From Rhizodiscina lignyota (Eukaryota > Ascomycota > Dothideomycetes > Aulographales > Rhizodiscinaceae): a stretch of 64,000 nucleotides of DNA. The DNA lies in NCBI GenBank assembly GCA_010015805.1, contig ML978131.1:62001-126000 (forward strand), in the 5' to 3' direction. Of the stretch, positions 47,354 to 57,884 are shown piece after piece. Both the position numbers and the translations under genes were made by a program. Within the stretch, counting starts at the first letter, position 1. The number at the start of each line of letters is the position of its first letter. The notes under the pieces are model-generated. The model was not told where the DNA came from and searched no databases. It saw nothing but the letters and a program-made list of their open reading frames with translations.

Positions 47354-48673
47354 ATGACCGCCGGTCAGCCGAGAGCGCAAACCCTCAAGCAAGCGAAGAA
47401 AGCATACAAGCGAGCCCCGACGACTCCGACTATTTCAGGCGCAGAGAGAAAAAGGCTTGAGAGGGAAATTATTCTCGACCAACGGGCTGAGCGCATCAAG
47501 GAGGCGGAGGAACGGAAACGTCAGACTTTGAAGCGCAAGGCCAAGAAGGAAGAGCAGGACAGGGAGGCGCGGAAGAGGGCAGGAGTTGGTTTGGCGACAC
47601 AGTTAGCGGGCTATAGTCACACACAGAAGCGAATGAAAAGAGGAATGGAAAATTTCTTGAAGGCCGGGAAATTGGAGAAGGACAAGCAGGAAGATGTGGG
47701 GAAGGTCGTTGAAGAGGACGAAGAATATGGAGGATGGGATGCAGATTTCATTGATGATGATACTCTTGTTGAGGAAGAGCTGGGCGTTAAGGTTAAATCG
47801 CCTGAGAACAAGCCGCAGGATGTGATTCGTTCATCTCAATCGTTCGGAGAGAATATTGATGACGAATCGTTCGTGGAAGCAGAAGAGAGCGTGATCCAGG
47901 ACTCGCATCAAGGAAGCACGAATACCTTGTCCGAAGATCTAGTGCGAAGGACGAGTCTGGTCGAATCGCAAAGCACGACAAATGCACCACGACGGGATAG
48001 CACATTTGCCGTACGGAACGTCACTCCCGCGAAGAGAAAGTCACCATCAAATAAAGAGCTTTCGTCCCTACCTGCATCCCCTACGAAGCCCCAACCACCA
48101 GAGCTCGACGCTTGGGCAGATTTCATTGCATCGAACACACAAATTGCGACCGAGCTTACGCCTCCAAAGATCGTGTCATCTAAATCGCTGATGTATCCTG
48201 AAAGTTTTTCAATATCCACACAAGATCTCCACTTCTCAGATGACGACCTTGATGATGTTGGAAATGATGCGACAAGGGCGGGATCGAACGCTATTGCCAA
48301 ATCCGCAACCATAGTCCCGCCTAGGCACTCTCCGAGGCGCGGATCCCCAGCATTCAAACGGCCATTCCTCCCAGCATCAGCGTCGAAGCAACCGCATCAA
48401 ATAGGATCCAAGGCTTCGATGCTTCCGCCGCCACGTCCTCAGCGGCTCATCAATGCTCCTTGTCAAGATCCTTCGGTTTCAGCGTCCGATTCATCATTTG
48501 GAGCGTTTGGGTTGAGCACTCAAGTGGTCCATGACCTTTTGGATGACGATCTAGAACTAACAGACGAAGATGAGAAGGAAGCATGCGAACCAGAAGATCT
48601 ACAGCAGCTAGTGGATGTGGATGACAGACTCAGCAGTAGCGATACCTTTGGATCAGATGCAGACTTCGGGTGA
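47354..48673 (+). CDS. Conserved fungal protein, basic coiled coil plus acidic region
   Basis: One uninterrupted frame of 439 aa starting MTAGQPRAQTLKQAKKAYKR. Residues 10-85 are strongly basic and helical (RKRLEREIILDQRAERIKE, RKRQTLKRKAKKEEQDRE), like a coiled coil or RNA/DNA-binding helix. Acidic tracts follow (EEDEEYGGWDADFIDDD), then a Ser/Pro-rich centre and a C-terminal acidic block with FGAFGLSTQVVHDLLDDDLE. The STQ motif with flanking hydrophobics recurs twice (SFSISTQDLHFSDDD). Nuclear location is likely from composition. I do not recognise the family; a nucleolar or chromatin role is possible. Confidence 0.8.
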   Translation: MTAGQPRAQTLKQAKKAYKRAPTTPTISGAERKRLEREIILDQRAERIKEAEERKRQTLKRKAKKEEQDREARKRAGVGLATQLAGYSHTQKRMKRGMENFLKAGKLEKDKQEDVGKVVEEDEEYGGWDADFIDDDTLVEEELGVKVKSPENKPQDVIRSSQSFGENIDDESFVEAEESVIQDSHQGSTNTLSEDLVRRTSLVESQSTTNAPRRDSTFAVRNVTPAKRKSPSNKELSSLPASPTKPQPPELDAWADFIASNTQIATELTPPKIVSSKSLMYPESFSISTQDLHFSDDDLDDVGNDATRAGSNAIAKSATIVPPRHSPRRGSPAFKRPFLPASASKQPHQIGSKASMLPPPRPQRLINAPCQDPSVSASDSSFGAFGLSTQVVHDLLDDDLELTDEDEKEACEPEDLQQLVDVDDRLSSSDTFGSDADFG

Positions 48674-48747
48674 CTTGCAGAGAGTGGCATTTTGGGTACG
48701 TTTTGCTGTTTGAGCGTAATTGCATTGAATTTTCAATTCGAGTTACG

Positions 48748-50064
48748 CTATAACTCAAGTTGCTCTACTCCTCTTTCAACATTCCCCAATGGCTGCAACA
48801 AGTCTCTCTCGCCTTGTCCACCATCTTCAGCAGCATCGTCCTCATCATCTTCATCCAAATCTGGAATCGGGAACGTTAGGATAGCAGCGATACCGCCCAG
48901 AGCCTCTAACCTCTTCCCGCTCTCGTGAAGACTGCTCAGTACACGGACTTCGCCACCTTCGACGTCCCTCACCCGATCCACCAAGCTGACCCATCTCTTC
49001 CTCGTCCGAACGTCCTGACTCCGAAATAAACTATCGCTAATCAGCAGCACGCCTCCACCTCGCCCCACACCTCCCTTCTCTACCGCTCTCTCAACCTCCT
49101 TTGGCCCGTACCACGCGGTCTGGTCGTCCTTCCGGATCAGCTCATAGAAGCGGTCCATCAGTGCCGTTTCCCGCGCATATTTTGCGTCCGTAATCTTCGA
49201 CCGCAATGCTGGAGATGCTAATGCGGCTGCAAGTGCCGACATATGCCCCGATGAAGCATGCGCAGTGAGAATGGTCGAGCAGTACGAGAGCAAGACTTTG
49301 TTGTTTGTCGAAGTCGCGGTCTCTTTGATGTACTTGAGGAAGTTGGCCGCGTAAAATGCCGGCGATGCGATGAGCAGTGGGGGAGGTGGATTCGATGGGC
49401 TGGGCGTCGAGGGCAGTTCAATGTGCCTGAGGAGCGTAGAGAGGAGCGTGGAATGGAATTTTGTGACGGCCTTCTCGTAGTCGGAGGTCCCGGAGCGTTT
49501 GTGCGGTATCGCGACGGTAACAGCTTGTCGATGGATGGTCTGGTGCTCGGTGATCTGGCATATGTTTGCCAGGCCCTCTTGCATCACAACCGCCCACAGT
49601 TGCGCCGTGTTGCCGGTCTTGACGCTCTCTTTGAGGATTTCGATCGCGATGCTGTCCCATCCGTCGGCCTTTTCGAGGGTGAAGTTACGATGCAGCTCCA
49701 GGTCCAGGGTATGGTGCTGGCCCAGGCCGACATGTTGGTTTTCGCTGGCGACAATCCCAGAGATGTGCAGTTGGCCGGCGCTGGTGTCGAAGTCGGTGCT
49801 CTTGACGCGGATGGTTAGAGTGACGTGCATGCGCTCAGACGATGTGGTGCCCGTGGCGGATTGCTTGGTTACGACGCGGCGAATTGTGTTCGCGCGGAGG
49901 ATGTCGGTTGGTCGGATGAGGTTATATGCGTGCCACTAGATATATCAGGAAAAACAGCAACCGAGGAATTGTGTGCTGCATACCATGTCTTCAGGTACTT
50001 CCGGACACAGGGTGACGCTGCCAGAGCCATCACGCTGGATGATGTTGTTTTTGATCAACCGCAT
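48748..50064 (-). CDS. DOM34: Dom34/Pelota, ribosome rescue factor
   Basis: Two exons, 50064-49984 and 49935-48748, give 422 aa; the 48-nt intron uses GTATGC..TAG. The N-terminal Sm-like domain reads MRLIKNNIIQRDGSG, VTLCPEVPEDMWHAYNLI and DILRANTIRRVVT. Domain 2 holds RQAVTVAIPHKR and YEKAVTKFH, domain 3 WYGPKEVERAVEKGG with a basic VRTRKRW strand. The eRF1-type GGQ motif is absent, as expected for Dom34. It pairs with Hbs1 to split stalled ribosomes in no-go and non-stop decay in the cytosol. The C-terminal acidic tail (DEDDEDDAAED) is longer than in yeast. It converges with the coiled-coil gene (stops 75 bp apart). Confidence 0.95.
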
Positions 50065-50407
50065 TTTTGACCGTTTGTCGAGGTTGAATTTCCTACAATG
50101 CTATGAGAAATAGTTCAAAGGCCAAGGACTACCGTATTATACCTAAATCGTGTCTTGAGGAGAGTGGCAGCCACAGAGATTGAGTTCGCAGTTGAGGGTG
50201 GGATTATTTTTATATTGATCGCTGAGAAGAGAAACCCTTCAAGAAGCAATAAAACTTGCAGAGTGACACAACATTCGAACAAAGCTCACATAAGTTACCT
50301 CCGAATTACCATAATGCTAGAATTCATGAATAATATTGAAATTTCGTGAAAGAACATAGTTTGTGATACATTTTAGAGGTATGTGAAGGCGTGGGATGGT
50401 AGTCGGT

Positions 50408-50427
50408 TAACCCTAACCCTAACCCTA
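50408..50427 (+). repeat. Short telomere-type repeat (CCCTAA)3 in a promoter
   Basis: TAACCCTAACCCTAACCCTA lies in the 0.53-kb gap between DOM34 and the NDUFAF3-like gene. It equals three TTAGGG units on the minus strand. It can act as a telobox bound by TRF-like Myb factors in promoters, or mark an old end-repair event. The rest of 50065-50591 shows no other feature. Confidence 0.85.
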
Positions 50428-50591
50428 GCTATAAATAGATTAACAGATCAAACCTTCACCAGCAGCTACCATGAATGACGCTAACAGCTCTCGCACCTAC
50501 TTTACGTCTCCTCTTTTATCTCCAACTGAAGAGTTTTTAGTTGTCCAATTCGCCAGAACAGCAATTGCCCAGACAAGCTATTCTGTTTTGA

Positions 50592-51362
50592 ATGGTATCA
50601 ACCATGGGCCATCTTTCCGCTGTAGTTCACCGATCAACGGCTCTCACAAAAGGCTTCCGCCCTGCCAGATCCACACAATGTCTCAAATACCACTTCTCAC
50701 CGCACTCCTTCCAACATCCACACAGTCGAGCATACCACGTAACCCCATACCTTTACAATGCGGCTCCGAAACGCCCAACGCCGCCTCAAACGCCAATCCA
50801 CGAGCGGGCACCGCCCTCTAAAGAAGAGACCCAGACCGACTTCGCGACGATGGATATTATGCGGACGTTCACGGCGCCAGCTACAGCAATCGATAACACT
50901 TTAACCGAGGGCTTTGTGCTGAACAATGGGTACACAATTCGTGACGGGAGCGGAGTGCTGATCGTCGGGGGCGAGGCGTTTGGATGGAGACCTTGGATGG
51001 GAGGAGGGAAGGAGCAGCAGAAGTTGGTGAACAGCAAGGGCCAGTGGGACGTCGAGCAGGATTCTTGGGGGGTGCTGGACGTCGTGTGGCCAAAGCCTGG
51101 TATGTTCTTCGTCGAGATATTCTATAATTGGTGGTGCGCGAGATGCTAATGTAGACCCCTAGATCTCTTGATTGTGGGAACAGGACCATCTGTCAAGCCT
51201 ATTTCACCTGCGACGCGGAAGGCGATCAATGACCTCGGCATCCGCGTCGAAGTACAGGATACGCGCAATGCGGCGGCTCAGTTCAACCTTCTTGCGACAG
51301 AGCGCGGTGTGCAGCAGGTAGCTGCTGCGATGATACCGTTGGGGTGGACAGAGCCGCGATAA
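50592..51362 (+). CDS. NDUFAF3-like mitochondrial complex I assembly factor
   Basis: Two exons, 50592-51099 and 51163-51362, give 235 aa; the 63-nt intron splits the KPDLLIVGTG motif. After an acid-poor N-terminus rich in Ser/His/Arg (mitochondrial presequence) comes the Mth938/DUF498 fold: GFVLNNGYTIRDGSGVLIVG, WDVLDVVWPKPDLLIVGTGP and RKAINDLGIRVEVQDTRNAA, with the usual FNLLATERGVQQVAAAMIP ending. Homologues (NDUFAF3/C3orf60) help build the membrane-embedded Q module of complex I. Start at 50592 preferred; another ATG lies four codons on. Confidence 0.9.
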
Positions 51363-51567
51363 GACGGGGGTATAACTGGATTGATTCTCATCTCCTACGC
51401 ACTTCTTTCTACATACAACCACCTCTGCTCACACGCGCTCCTTCTATTCCTTCGACTCGTGTTTATCCTCCATATATCTCCTGGACAACTCCAAGCCTGC
51501 CGCATGGCCACATCAAGAATTTCAATAGACATTACGTACATATGGGAATTACGCTGCTTTCGATTAC

Positions 51568-52609
51568 CTACAGCGCAAACATGGCCGCAGCAGCCAACAC
51601 GACGACACCACCAGCGGCGCTGTAAACCGCTGCAGCGCCAGTCTCAGTGGGCGCGGCCAGGGCTGGGGCAGTGGTGCTCTCCGCGCTCGTTTGTGTTGCA
51701 AGCGCGGAAGTTGTCAGGATGGTGGTTTCCGTATGCTTTGGCAACTTTGCGGTGGTCGTCTTGAGGGTGTGGGGCTTGCTCAAGCTGTGCGTTGGACGTA
51801 CGATGGTGGTGTTGTGGGCAGGGAAGCCAGTTGAGGCGACGAAAGATGGCTTCAAACTGCTGCTGCTTGTGGTGGAGGTGGAAGTGGAGGTGGTGGAGGT
51901 GGTGCTACTGCTGCTACTGCTGCTGGTTGATGCGATATAGACGGAGCGCGTGGAGGTTAGGTTGATGCTCTCGGATTCGGAGCTGGAACTAGCAGAGGCG
52001 GATGCCCAGGAAGTGGTAGAGGCTGAGGTTGAAATGCTGCTGCTGCTGCTGCTGCCGGAGTATGAGGGGTTGCTGATGCCGAACTGCGTAGTGTATTGAT
52101 ATGCGCCTGTCTGGTCGCAGATGAGCTGGATGCCGTAGTGCGTGCTCTCGGGCGCGAGGTCGGTCGAGGGCGTCCAAGAGTAACTGCCGGTGTTGGGAGT
52201 ATTCTCAACGATGGGGTAAAGAGTCTGCATGTTGGTGGATGGGCCGTGGAGAAGGAGCAGGGTCACAGTGCCTGCAGTTGTGGGGTCCCAAGTGACTGTA
52301 TACGGACTGCCAGCGGGAACGGCCTCGTCAAGGCCGGGCTTGGCGATAGGATTGCCAGAGGGGGAAGCGCCTTGCTATTTAGAAAATGATGTTAGCGTCG
52401 TGGATCTGCGCAAGGACTGGAAAAGAGTGCGGTGGTGAGTCTTGCTGCAGTGGGTGGACTGAAAACTGTCGCGTGCTTGATCGATACACAACCATGGCAA
52501 GCAATCTGTGTAACATGGAATTCTTTCGACTTACAGGCTGAGTGTAGGCCTGCGCAAGAGTCGCAAGGCCGGCAGTGAAGAGCGCGAACCAGGAGAAGTC
52601 GTTGCCCAT
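51568..52609 (-). CDS. KNH/Kre9-like Ser/Thr-rich GPI-anchored wall protein
   Basis: Two exons, 52609-52535 and 52374-51568, give 293 aa; the intron is 160 nt, longer than its neighbours. Residues 1-20 are a signal peptide (FALFTAGLATLAQA). The KNH domain follows: NPIAKPGLDEAVPAGSPYTV, TWDPTTAGTVTLLLLHGPS, ENTPNTGSYSWTPSTDL and YGIQLICDQTGAYQY. Then about 130 residues of Ser/Thr with few other residues, suited to heavy O-glycosylation, and a hydrophobic C-terminal tail after a small-residue site (ETGAAAVYSAAGGVVVL) typical of GPI attachment. A cell-surface or beta-glucan-assembly role is known for the family. Confidence 0.9.
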
Positions 52610-54349
52610 CTTGACTGTTAATTGACGGATACTTTGCTGAGACGAGAAACGAACGTAACTGTAAACAAACGAGAGGACGCGGTTAAATAACACGCAGATA
52701 ATGAGTGACTGTACAGCAAAGGAGTGACTTGACGTGCAAGAGTGGGACGTAGTGCGAAGTGAAGAAAGAAAGGAAGCGGACGACAGCAGAAAGAAAAGGA
52801 TAAAGGCGCTTGCAGCCAGGGGCCAAAACACTCCGAGAAATGCTCTGTCTGCAAATAATGGCCTTGTTGCAACTGACCAACGGCGTGTCGCGGTGCTAAC
52901 CTCGTCTGTACGCCTCGCTACACAGAGCCAGCCCGAAAGAAGCGATAGCTGGCAGAATGTGCATTCTGGCGCAAGCTGGTGGTCTGCCGTCGAATCTGGG
53001 GAGGTCCCTGCCAAGCCACGCCTTGCTCGGAGCGGAAGAAGTCGCCGTCGCGGGCCAATGGGAGGGGCGCAGGGAATGAGGGCTGCTGCTTAGCGCTCGT
53101 ATTCCATCTCATTTCGCGACGTCGCGTGCGAGTAATACGCCCTGACCATCGCCAGCTTTCCTTCTTCCTCTCGTGAGAGCCTTCTCGTTTGCAATTTTAC
53201 GTGACGCACCAAGCACAATGCGATCCTCAAGCGGCGTGACCCGTCCCGCGCGTCAAGATGAAGGAGCTGAACGACCTGCCTAATGACCAAGGTTCGTATA
53301 CGGAGGAGGCAGCAGTATTGAATCCAAACTAAGAACTTCGATAACGGTGCTAGCAGTTAAACTTTTAGTTGCCACCTTTCTCGTCCTTCTCCGTGTACCC
53401 CATGGAACTCTCCAGCTTCGACTGATACGTCCCTGTGTTCACGAAACACACAGCGTCAACATGACGACCTTTGTAGTATGTTCCGCTCACGATGACCATG
53501 AGATGCCCCCCTGTTCTTGTCCGGTTTATTCCTTGGACCACGATTGCTATTTCGATACTGTTGGGACCTGACGTTGACTCCATACGAGATTGAGACTTCG
53601 CATTCAACGGTGTTCGTCTGCAGGTCTGCAAAGTTAGCCTGAGAGAAGAGGGTTTCTTTCATTTTACATGAGTCATCGTCTCCACAGCGTCTGTTGAGTC
53701 TCGTCAGTCAAAGGTGGCTTTCTTTGAAATTACATAGCCGTCAACCAGCAGTGGCCGAGCCTGATGGATTCCTGCTTGTTGGAGAGAACCGCACCTACCA
53801 CCAGCAATCCATCTAGACATAGCGGACAACCAATAGTCTAAAGGCAATTTGTTCTCAATGCTAGATCAACTACAATCCATTTACTAGGCCGGTCCTTTAG
53901 GAAATTCTAGGCTCACAACTATAGTTCTCCCCGCATCTAGGGAGGGGTTAGGTGCGCAGAACCACAGAACCCAACGGTCAAACCAAGTTCTGGGTGCGCC
54001 CCACCTCAAACTAGGTGACTTAAGCCCCCATAACTCGAGTGTTCTCTGGGACGTGGGTTAGGTCCCTCGAAATGTACTTTTTATATCTCAATCTTTCCAA
54101 TTAATGTTATTTCATTTCTAATATTCTAACTCTAATTTCTGATTGCAATTCGTGGCTGAATAAATAGTGAATTTTAGAATTTGTGTCCTGAATATAAATT
54201 TCATTCCCCGATTGATATCTCACACTCCTTTCCCTCCACCATCCACCACCAACTGTCAGAGCCATCCACCATCAACTGTTGGAGCCATCTACCACCCACT
54301 GGTAAAGTATGCGCCCATCTACCACCAGAGCCATCCGCTAACCACTCTC
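52610..54349. other. Intergenic, 1.7 kb, with possible gene remnant
   Basis: Two minus-strand frames at 53365-53662 have protein-like composition (for example LMVIVSGTYYKGRHVDAVCF) but sit in different frames with no splice link and no recognised family, so I treat them as a possible decayed gene. The segment 53940-54070 is GC-rich and partly palindromic. The last part holds CCATC-rich sequence leading into the tandem repeat. Confidence 0.4.
53978..54041. repeat. Dispersed palindromic element, copy 2
   Basis: Partner of the element at 22110-22172: gapless alignment, roughly three quarters identical by eye, with the same CCACCT..GGTG inverted pair and AGCCCCCA block. Not in any gene. Confidence 0.5.
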
Positions 54350-54550
54350 AGAACCATCACCACCACCAGAGCCATCACCACCACCAGAGCCATCACCACC
54401 ACCAGAACTATCACCACTACCAGATCCATCACCACCACCAGAACTATCACCACCACCAGAACTATCACCACCACCAGATCCATCACCACCAGATCCATCA
54501 CCACCAGATCCATCACCACCAGATCCATCACCACCAGATCCATCACCACC
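54350..54550 (+). repeat. CCATCACCACC minisatellite, 18-bp then 15-bp units
   Basis: Seven 18-bp units (54350-54475, type AGARCCATCACCACCACC) are followed by five near-identical 15-bp units AGATCCATCACCACC (54476-54550) and a decayed unit. Both periods are multiples of three and the array is open in the frame of the downstream gene. It ends 52 bp before that gene's signal-peptide ATG, so it more likely lies in the leader or promoter than in the protein. Confidence 0.9.
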
Positions 54551-54601
54551 AGATCCATCCACCATCATATCCATTCACGACCAAATTCACCACTAGACAC
54601 C

Positions 54602-57600
54602 ATGTTCGGCCTTCGCCACACGGTGACCTTCCTTTGCGCATTGCAGTCATCCGTCAATGCGGGAACTGTGCGACGGCAGATAAACCTTCCGCGCGGCGCG
54701 AAGTCTAGCAAGGCGCGTACCACTACCACTCTGCCATTGGATGTGGAAAAGCTGATCGCGGATATGAGAAGCCTGTTACCTCGCGACGGAACCCCAGCTT
54801 GGATCCACGAACCCGGCGGGTGGTGGTCCTGCTCTGTCGATGGAACAAAAATTGTAATCGGCGACACTCCGCTCGATGAATTTTTGCAGACTCTCGAACA
54901 AAATCACTGTGCACTTCCTGTAGGCTTCGACTCGAAAGGTCGCCTACAACCTCCTGGCCAATCCTATAATGCACCAAATGACGAGAAGAATCCGCTCAAT
55001 ACTTCGCATAATGGTACTGCTCTTACCGAAGCCGAATTCGATCAATTGATGGCCCGAATGGACGCGATAACAAGAGACGCCAAGAGATTCAAAATTCTCC
55101 GTCGGGAACTTGAGCTCGCCTATCCGGCTTTTGCGGGACTGTTTGACAACATCCCTGAAATACTGGAAGTCGACCGCGACATCATGAAGCGCGTGGTGCA
55201 AATCCCGGGGTTTGGCGAGTTTACGCGGTCAGTTGGCCATTTGACATCGGACACTGCTCAGAACCGATATATCCTGATAGAAGGTGCTCAGTATTTCGAT
55301 CAATGGGCCAATATGTCTGGTCGCGTGAGCACCGACACGCAGACGGATTTTATCACCACGCATCTGCCTTCCTCGGCCTCAAAGTGGAAATGCACCGGCG
55401 GCGTTGGTGGTTGCCCAGACCTGAACCTGTACCGCGATGTCGCTCCGCACTATCCAGACGACCCAGCCATGGCTAGAAAGGTGTTTGGTGTCCTTAAAGG
55501 CTTCCATCACCTTCACATTCAACAAGAGCTGTTGTTTTACGTCGCCGATACCATGGAGAAACACCTTCCTGGTGAATGTGCAAGCGCCGTCAGCTCATTC
55601 ATGGCATCAACTCGTCACACCAATGAATGGTGTAAGGTCCGCAAAGCCTTCCAACATTTAGGTACCGCACTAATTTCCCTGGCCGGTATTATTGCTATGC
55701 CTGTCACATTCGGGGCTTCAGCCGATGTCGTAACAACTGCAATCGCCGCGGACCTTGCCACCCTTTCAGAAGATCTCGGTCTTATTGCAGTTGAAGCGAC
55801 CACCGACGCTGCTTCAGCTATTGGGGAAGGAGGAGAGCTTTTCGCGGAAATGGGCGAAACTATCTACAGTGGTACCGCTGTCGCTGAAAAGGGAGCTGCT
55901 GCGCCTGAGGAAATCACTGCCTTGACCCGCTACCAAGGCGTAACTGCCAATCAACAAATTGGAAAATGGGCCCCGACATATCTCGTGAGGGAAGGTGACC
56001 AGGTCCTTGGGCTATATGGTCCGTTTGGAGAGCAGGAAGCGGTAACCGCCGGACTCGAGGAGTCCACCGTAGCCGGTCCACGTAGCTGGGTAGAATCTCT
56101 GGAGGGCCTCCCCCCTGCAAACGAACATCCGCTTTTTGCACGGAACATCTTTAGGGGTGAAGCCTGGCTACAAAATATGGATCAAGAACCGGAAATCCTT
56201 CAGGATGCTTTGGTCCAGGATGAATATCTTGACCAAATAGTCACCCAGGACGAGGCTAAGTTCATAGCTACGGCAAGCAGAAGAATCGACAATGTCAAGA
56301 ACTGGTTGGACCAATTGGACGATAGGTTTCACTTGGTTTTGGAAATCACACCCCGTATAGAGTTCCCGGAGCTGATCGATCGTCTGAAGAGACGGCGGGC
56401 CGAAGCGAATTCTTCGGTGGAGCACACAGCTGTTCCGTATCACTTCCAGTCTCGGATATTTGAGTCATTCAATCCAATCACCAACAGGAGTGATCTCGTA
56501 GCGGATGCGCAAGACGCGGAAATTCTCTTGGCCATTGCTGCAACATACGGCTGGAAACCGAAACAGATGTCCAAGCGCTCGATCCAAATCAACCATTCGG
56601 GCAATGATGAGATCATAGACGAGGTAAAATATGCGAGGCGGGCGACCAACAGTAAAACTACTGTTCAAAGCGCCGGGACCAAGCTCCTTATCTCTCGACG
56701 CGGTCAGATGTTTGATCGCCTGTACAGCAAAAAGGGTTGCACCGAGTCGTTCAAGGTCGATAAAGAGCAAGCTACGCAAGCATGCAAGGACGGCTTCAAG
56801 GACGCGACAGATGCGCTGAGGGAATCTGCGAGAGTCAAAGACGACCCGCAAGGATTGGCCAAGCAGATGATGGATCTCTTTGGAGGTCGGGATGCCGGGA
56901 AGAACGCTGCCGCCATCCAAATCTGGGCGTCACATCCTCGTGATCTGGAGAAGAAAGTCGAAGGTATCAACCTGTCGGCTATGACCTCAAAGTGCTGGGG
57001 CGATGGACAGTGCTATGTGATGTGTGTGCCCAAGGCACACGCGGAAAAGGGCCAGTTGGACTGCAGCTACGAAGGGACCTACTGTCCCCCAGAAAAACCT
57101 GACACCATCTGCCGGGTGCAGTGTTTTGATGCGCTCAATATCGATAACGATGAACTTCACGGAATAACAAAATTGAGCCAAGCGCCTTGGAATATGACCG
57201 TGCGGGACGTTGTCAAACACTCATGGAACTTGTACCAGAGTAAAGATCCAGCGCGCTTCACCCCCGGCACCGTCGCTTTTGACCTTTCGGATACCTCCAA
57301 CCCCATTGGGCCGCCTGCTCCCAACCTCGTCGTCTGCAACACTGAGCTTGTCCATCTCGAATATTTCAGCAAGGACGACGACCGCGTCATCCCGTGGAAT
57401 TGCGGCGACAGATACGGCAGCGAGACGCTAAGAGTGTGGAACGCGCTCAACTTCAAAATGATTCCCGACCGCCCCAAAAGCAAGCTCTTCAAGTTCCCGA
57501 AAGACGAGGCTCACCGCTTCTTCAAAGACAACCACGAAATAGCGGAATACACCATCAACATGTGCCGAGTCTACTTTGGCGGACTGTATCCGAACGGCAG

Positions 57601-57820
57601 GGAGAAGGACGCGAAGTACAACAACAATTACGATCGGGGTGTGAAGTTTTGCAAAGATGTTTTCGACACGATCAAGGTGTTGGACGAGGGGGACAGGCAG
57701 CATGCGACCTGCGACTACCTAAAGGCGCACGACGGTTTCGGAAGCTGCAATGGTCACATAAAAGACTTGCCTTGGTGCAATGCCATCAAGGACATCCGCA
57801 AAATGTGCAAGGATCTCTAA
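54602..57820 (+). CDS. Large secreted protein, 1072 aa, no known family
   Basis: One uninterrupted frame. The start at 54602 gives a signal peptide (FGLRHTVTFLCALQSSVNAG) followed by a dibasic site in VRRQINLPRG. The frame stays open upstream to 54167 through the tandem repeat, but that would add a Thr/Ile/Arg repeat before the signal. Visible parts: an N-terminal region with GGWWSCSVDGTKI; a helical segment around 150-190; an unusually hydrophobic Ala-rich stretch at about residues 353-395 (ALISLAGIIAMPVTFGA and onward) that could be membrane-active; a long polar helix-rich centre; and a cysteine-rich block near 797-843 (KCWGDGQCYVMC, YCPPEKPD, CRVQCFD). I do not recognise any domain. Probably an accessory, lineage-specific extracellular protein. 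Confidence 0.8.
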   Translation: MFGLRHTVTFLCALQSSVNAGTVRRQINLPRGAKSSKARTTTTLPLDVEKLIADMRSLLPRDGTPAWIHEPGGWWSCSVDGTKIVIGDTPLDEFLQTLEQNHCALPVGFDSKGRLQPPGQSYNAPNDEKNPLNTSHNGTALTEAEFDQLMARMDAITRDAKRFKILRRELELAYPAFAGLFDNIPEILEVDRDIMKRVVQIPGFGEFTRSVGHLTSDTAQNRYILIEGAQYFDQWANMSGRVSTDTQTDFITTHLPSSASKWKCTGGVGGCPDLNLYRDVAPHYPDDPAMARKVFGVLKGFHHLHIQQELLFYVADTMEKHLPGECASAVSSFMASTRHTNEWCKVRKAFQHLGTALISLAGIIAMPVTFGASADVVTTAIAADLATLSEDLGLIAVEATTDAASAIGEGGELFAEMGETIYSGTAVAEKGAAAPEEITALTRYQGVTANQQIGKWAPTYLVREGDQVLGLYGPFGEQEAVTAGLEESTVAGPRSWVESLEGLPPANEHPLFARNIFRGEAWLQNMDQEPEILQDALVQDEYLDQIVTQDEAKFIATASRRIDNVKNWLDQLDDRFHLVLEITPRIEFPELIDRLKRRRAEANSSVEHTAVPYHFQSRIFESFNPITNRSDLVADAQDAEILLAIAATYGWKPKQMSKRSIQINHSGNDEIIDEVKYARRATNSKTTVQSAGTKLLISRRGQMFDRLYSKKGCTESFKVDKEQATQACKDGFKDATDALRESARVKDDPQGLAKQMMDLFGGRDAGKNAAAIQIWASHPRDLEKKVEGINLSAMTSKCWGDGQCYVMCVPKAHAEKGQLDCSYEGTYCPPEKPDTICRVQCFDALNIDNDELHGITKLSQAPWNMTVRDVVKHSWNLYQSKDPARFTPGTVAFDLSDTSNPIGPPAPNLVVCNTELVHLEYFSKDDDRVIPWNCGDRYGSETLRVWNALNFKMIPDRPKSKLFKFPKDEAHRFFKDNHEIAEYTINMCRVYFGGLYPNGREKDAKYNNNYDRGVKFCKDVFDTIKVLDEGDRQHATCDYLKAHDGFGSCNGHIKDLPWCNAIKDIRKMCKDL

Positions 57821-57884
57821 TTTGAGTAGTTTGAGCGGTGGTACTTCAAGTAGTGTTGGTTTGACTGGTGTTTCGTTCGGGCAG

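Noticed and set aside
53365-53662. Possible small gene on the minus strand
   Set aside because: Two protein-like pieces lie in different frames without a plausible intron, so a working gene is not supported.
54319-54574. Minus-strand frames coding repeated VVMDL or GSGGDG peptides
   Set aside because: They are translations of the satellite on the other strand, with no flanking protein-like sequence.
54167-54601. N-terminal extension of the large secreted protein through the tandem repeat
   Set aside because: The frame is open only because the units are multiples of three. A good signal peptide starts at 54602, and the extension would be a Thr/Ile/Arg repeat ahead of it.
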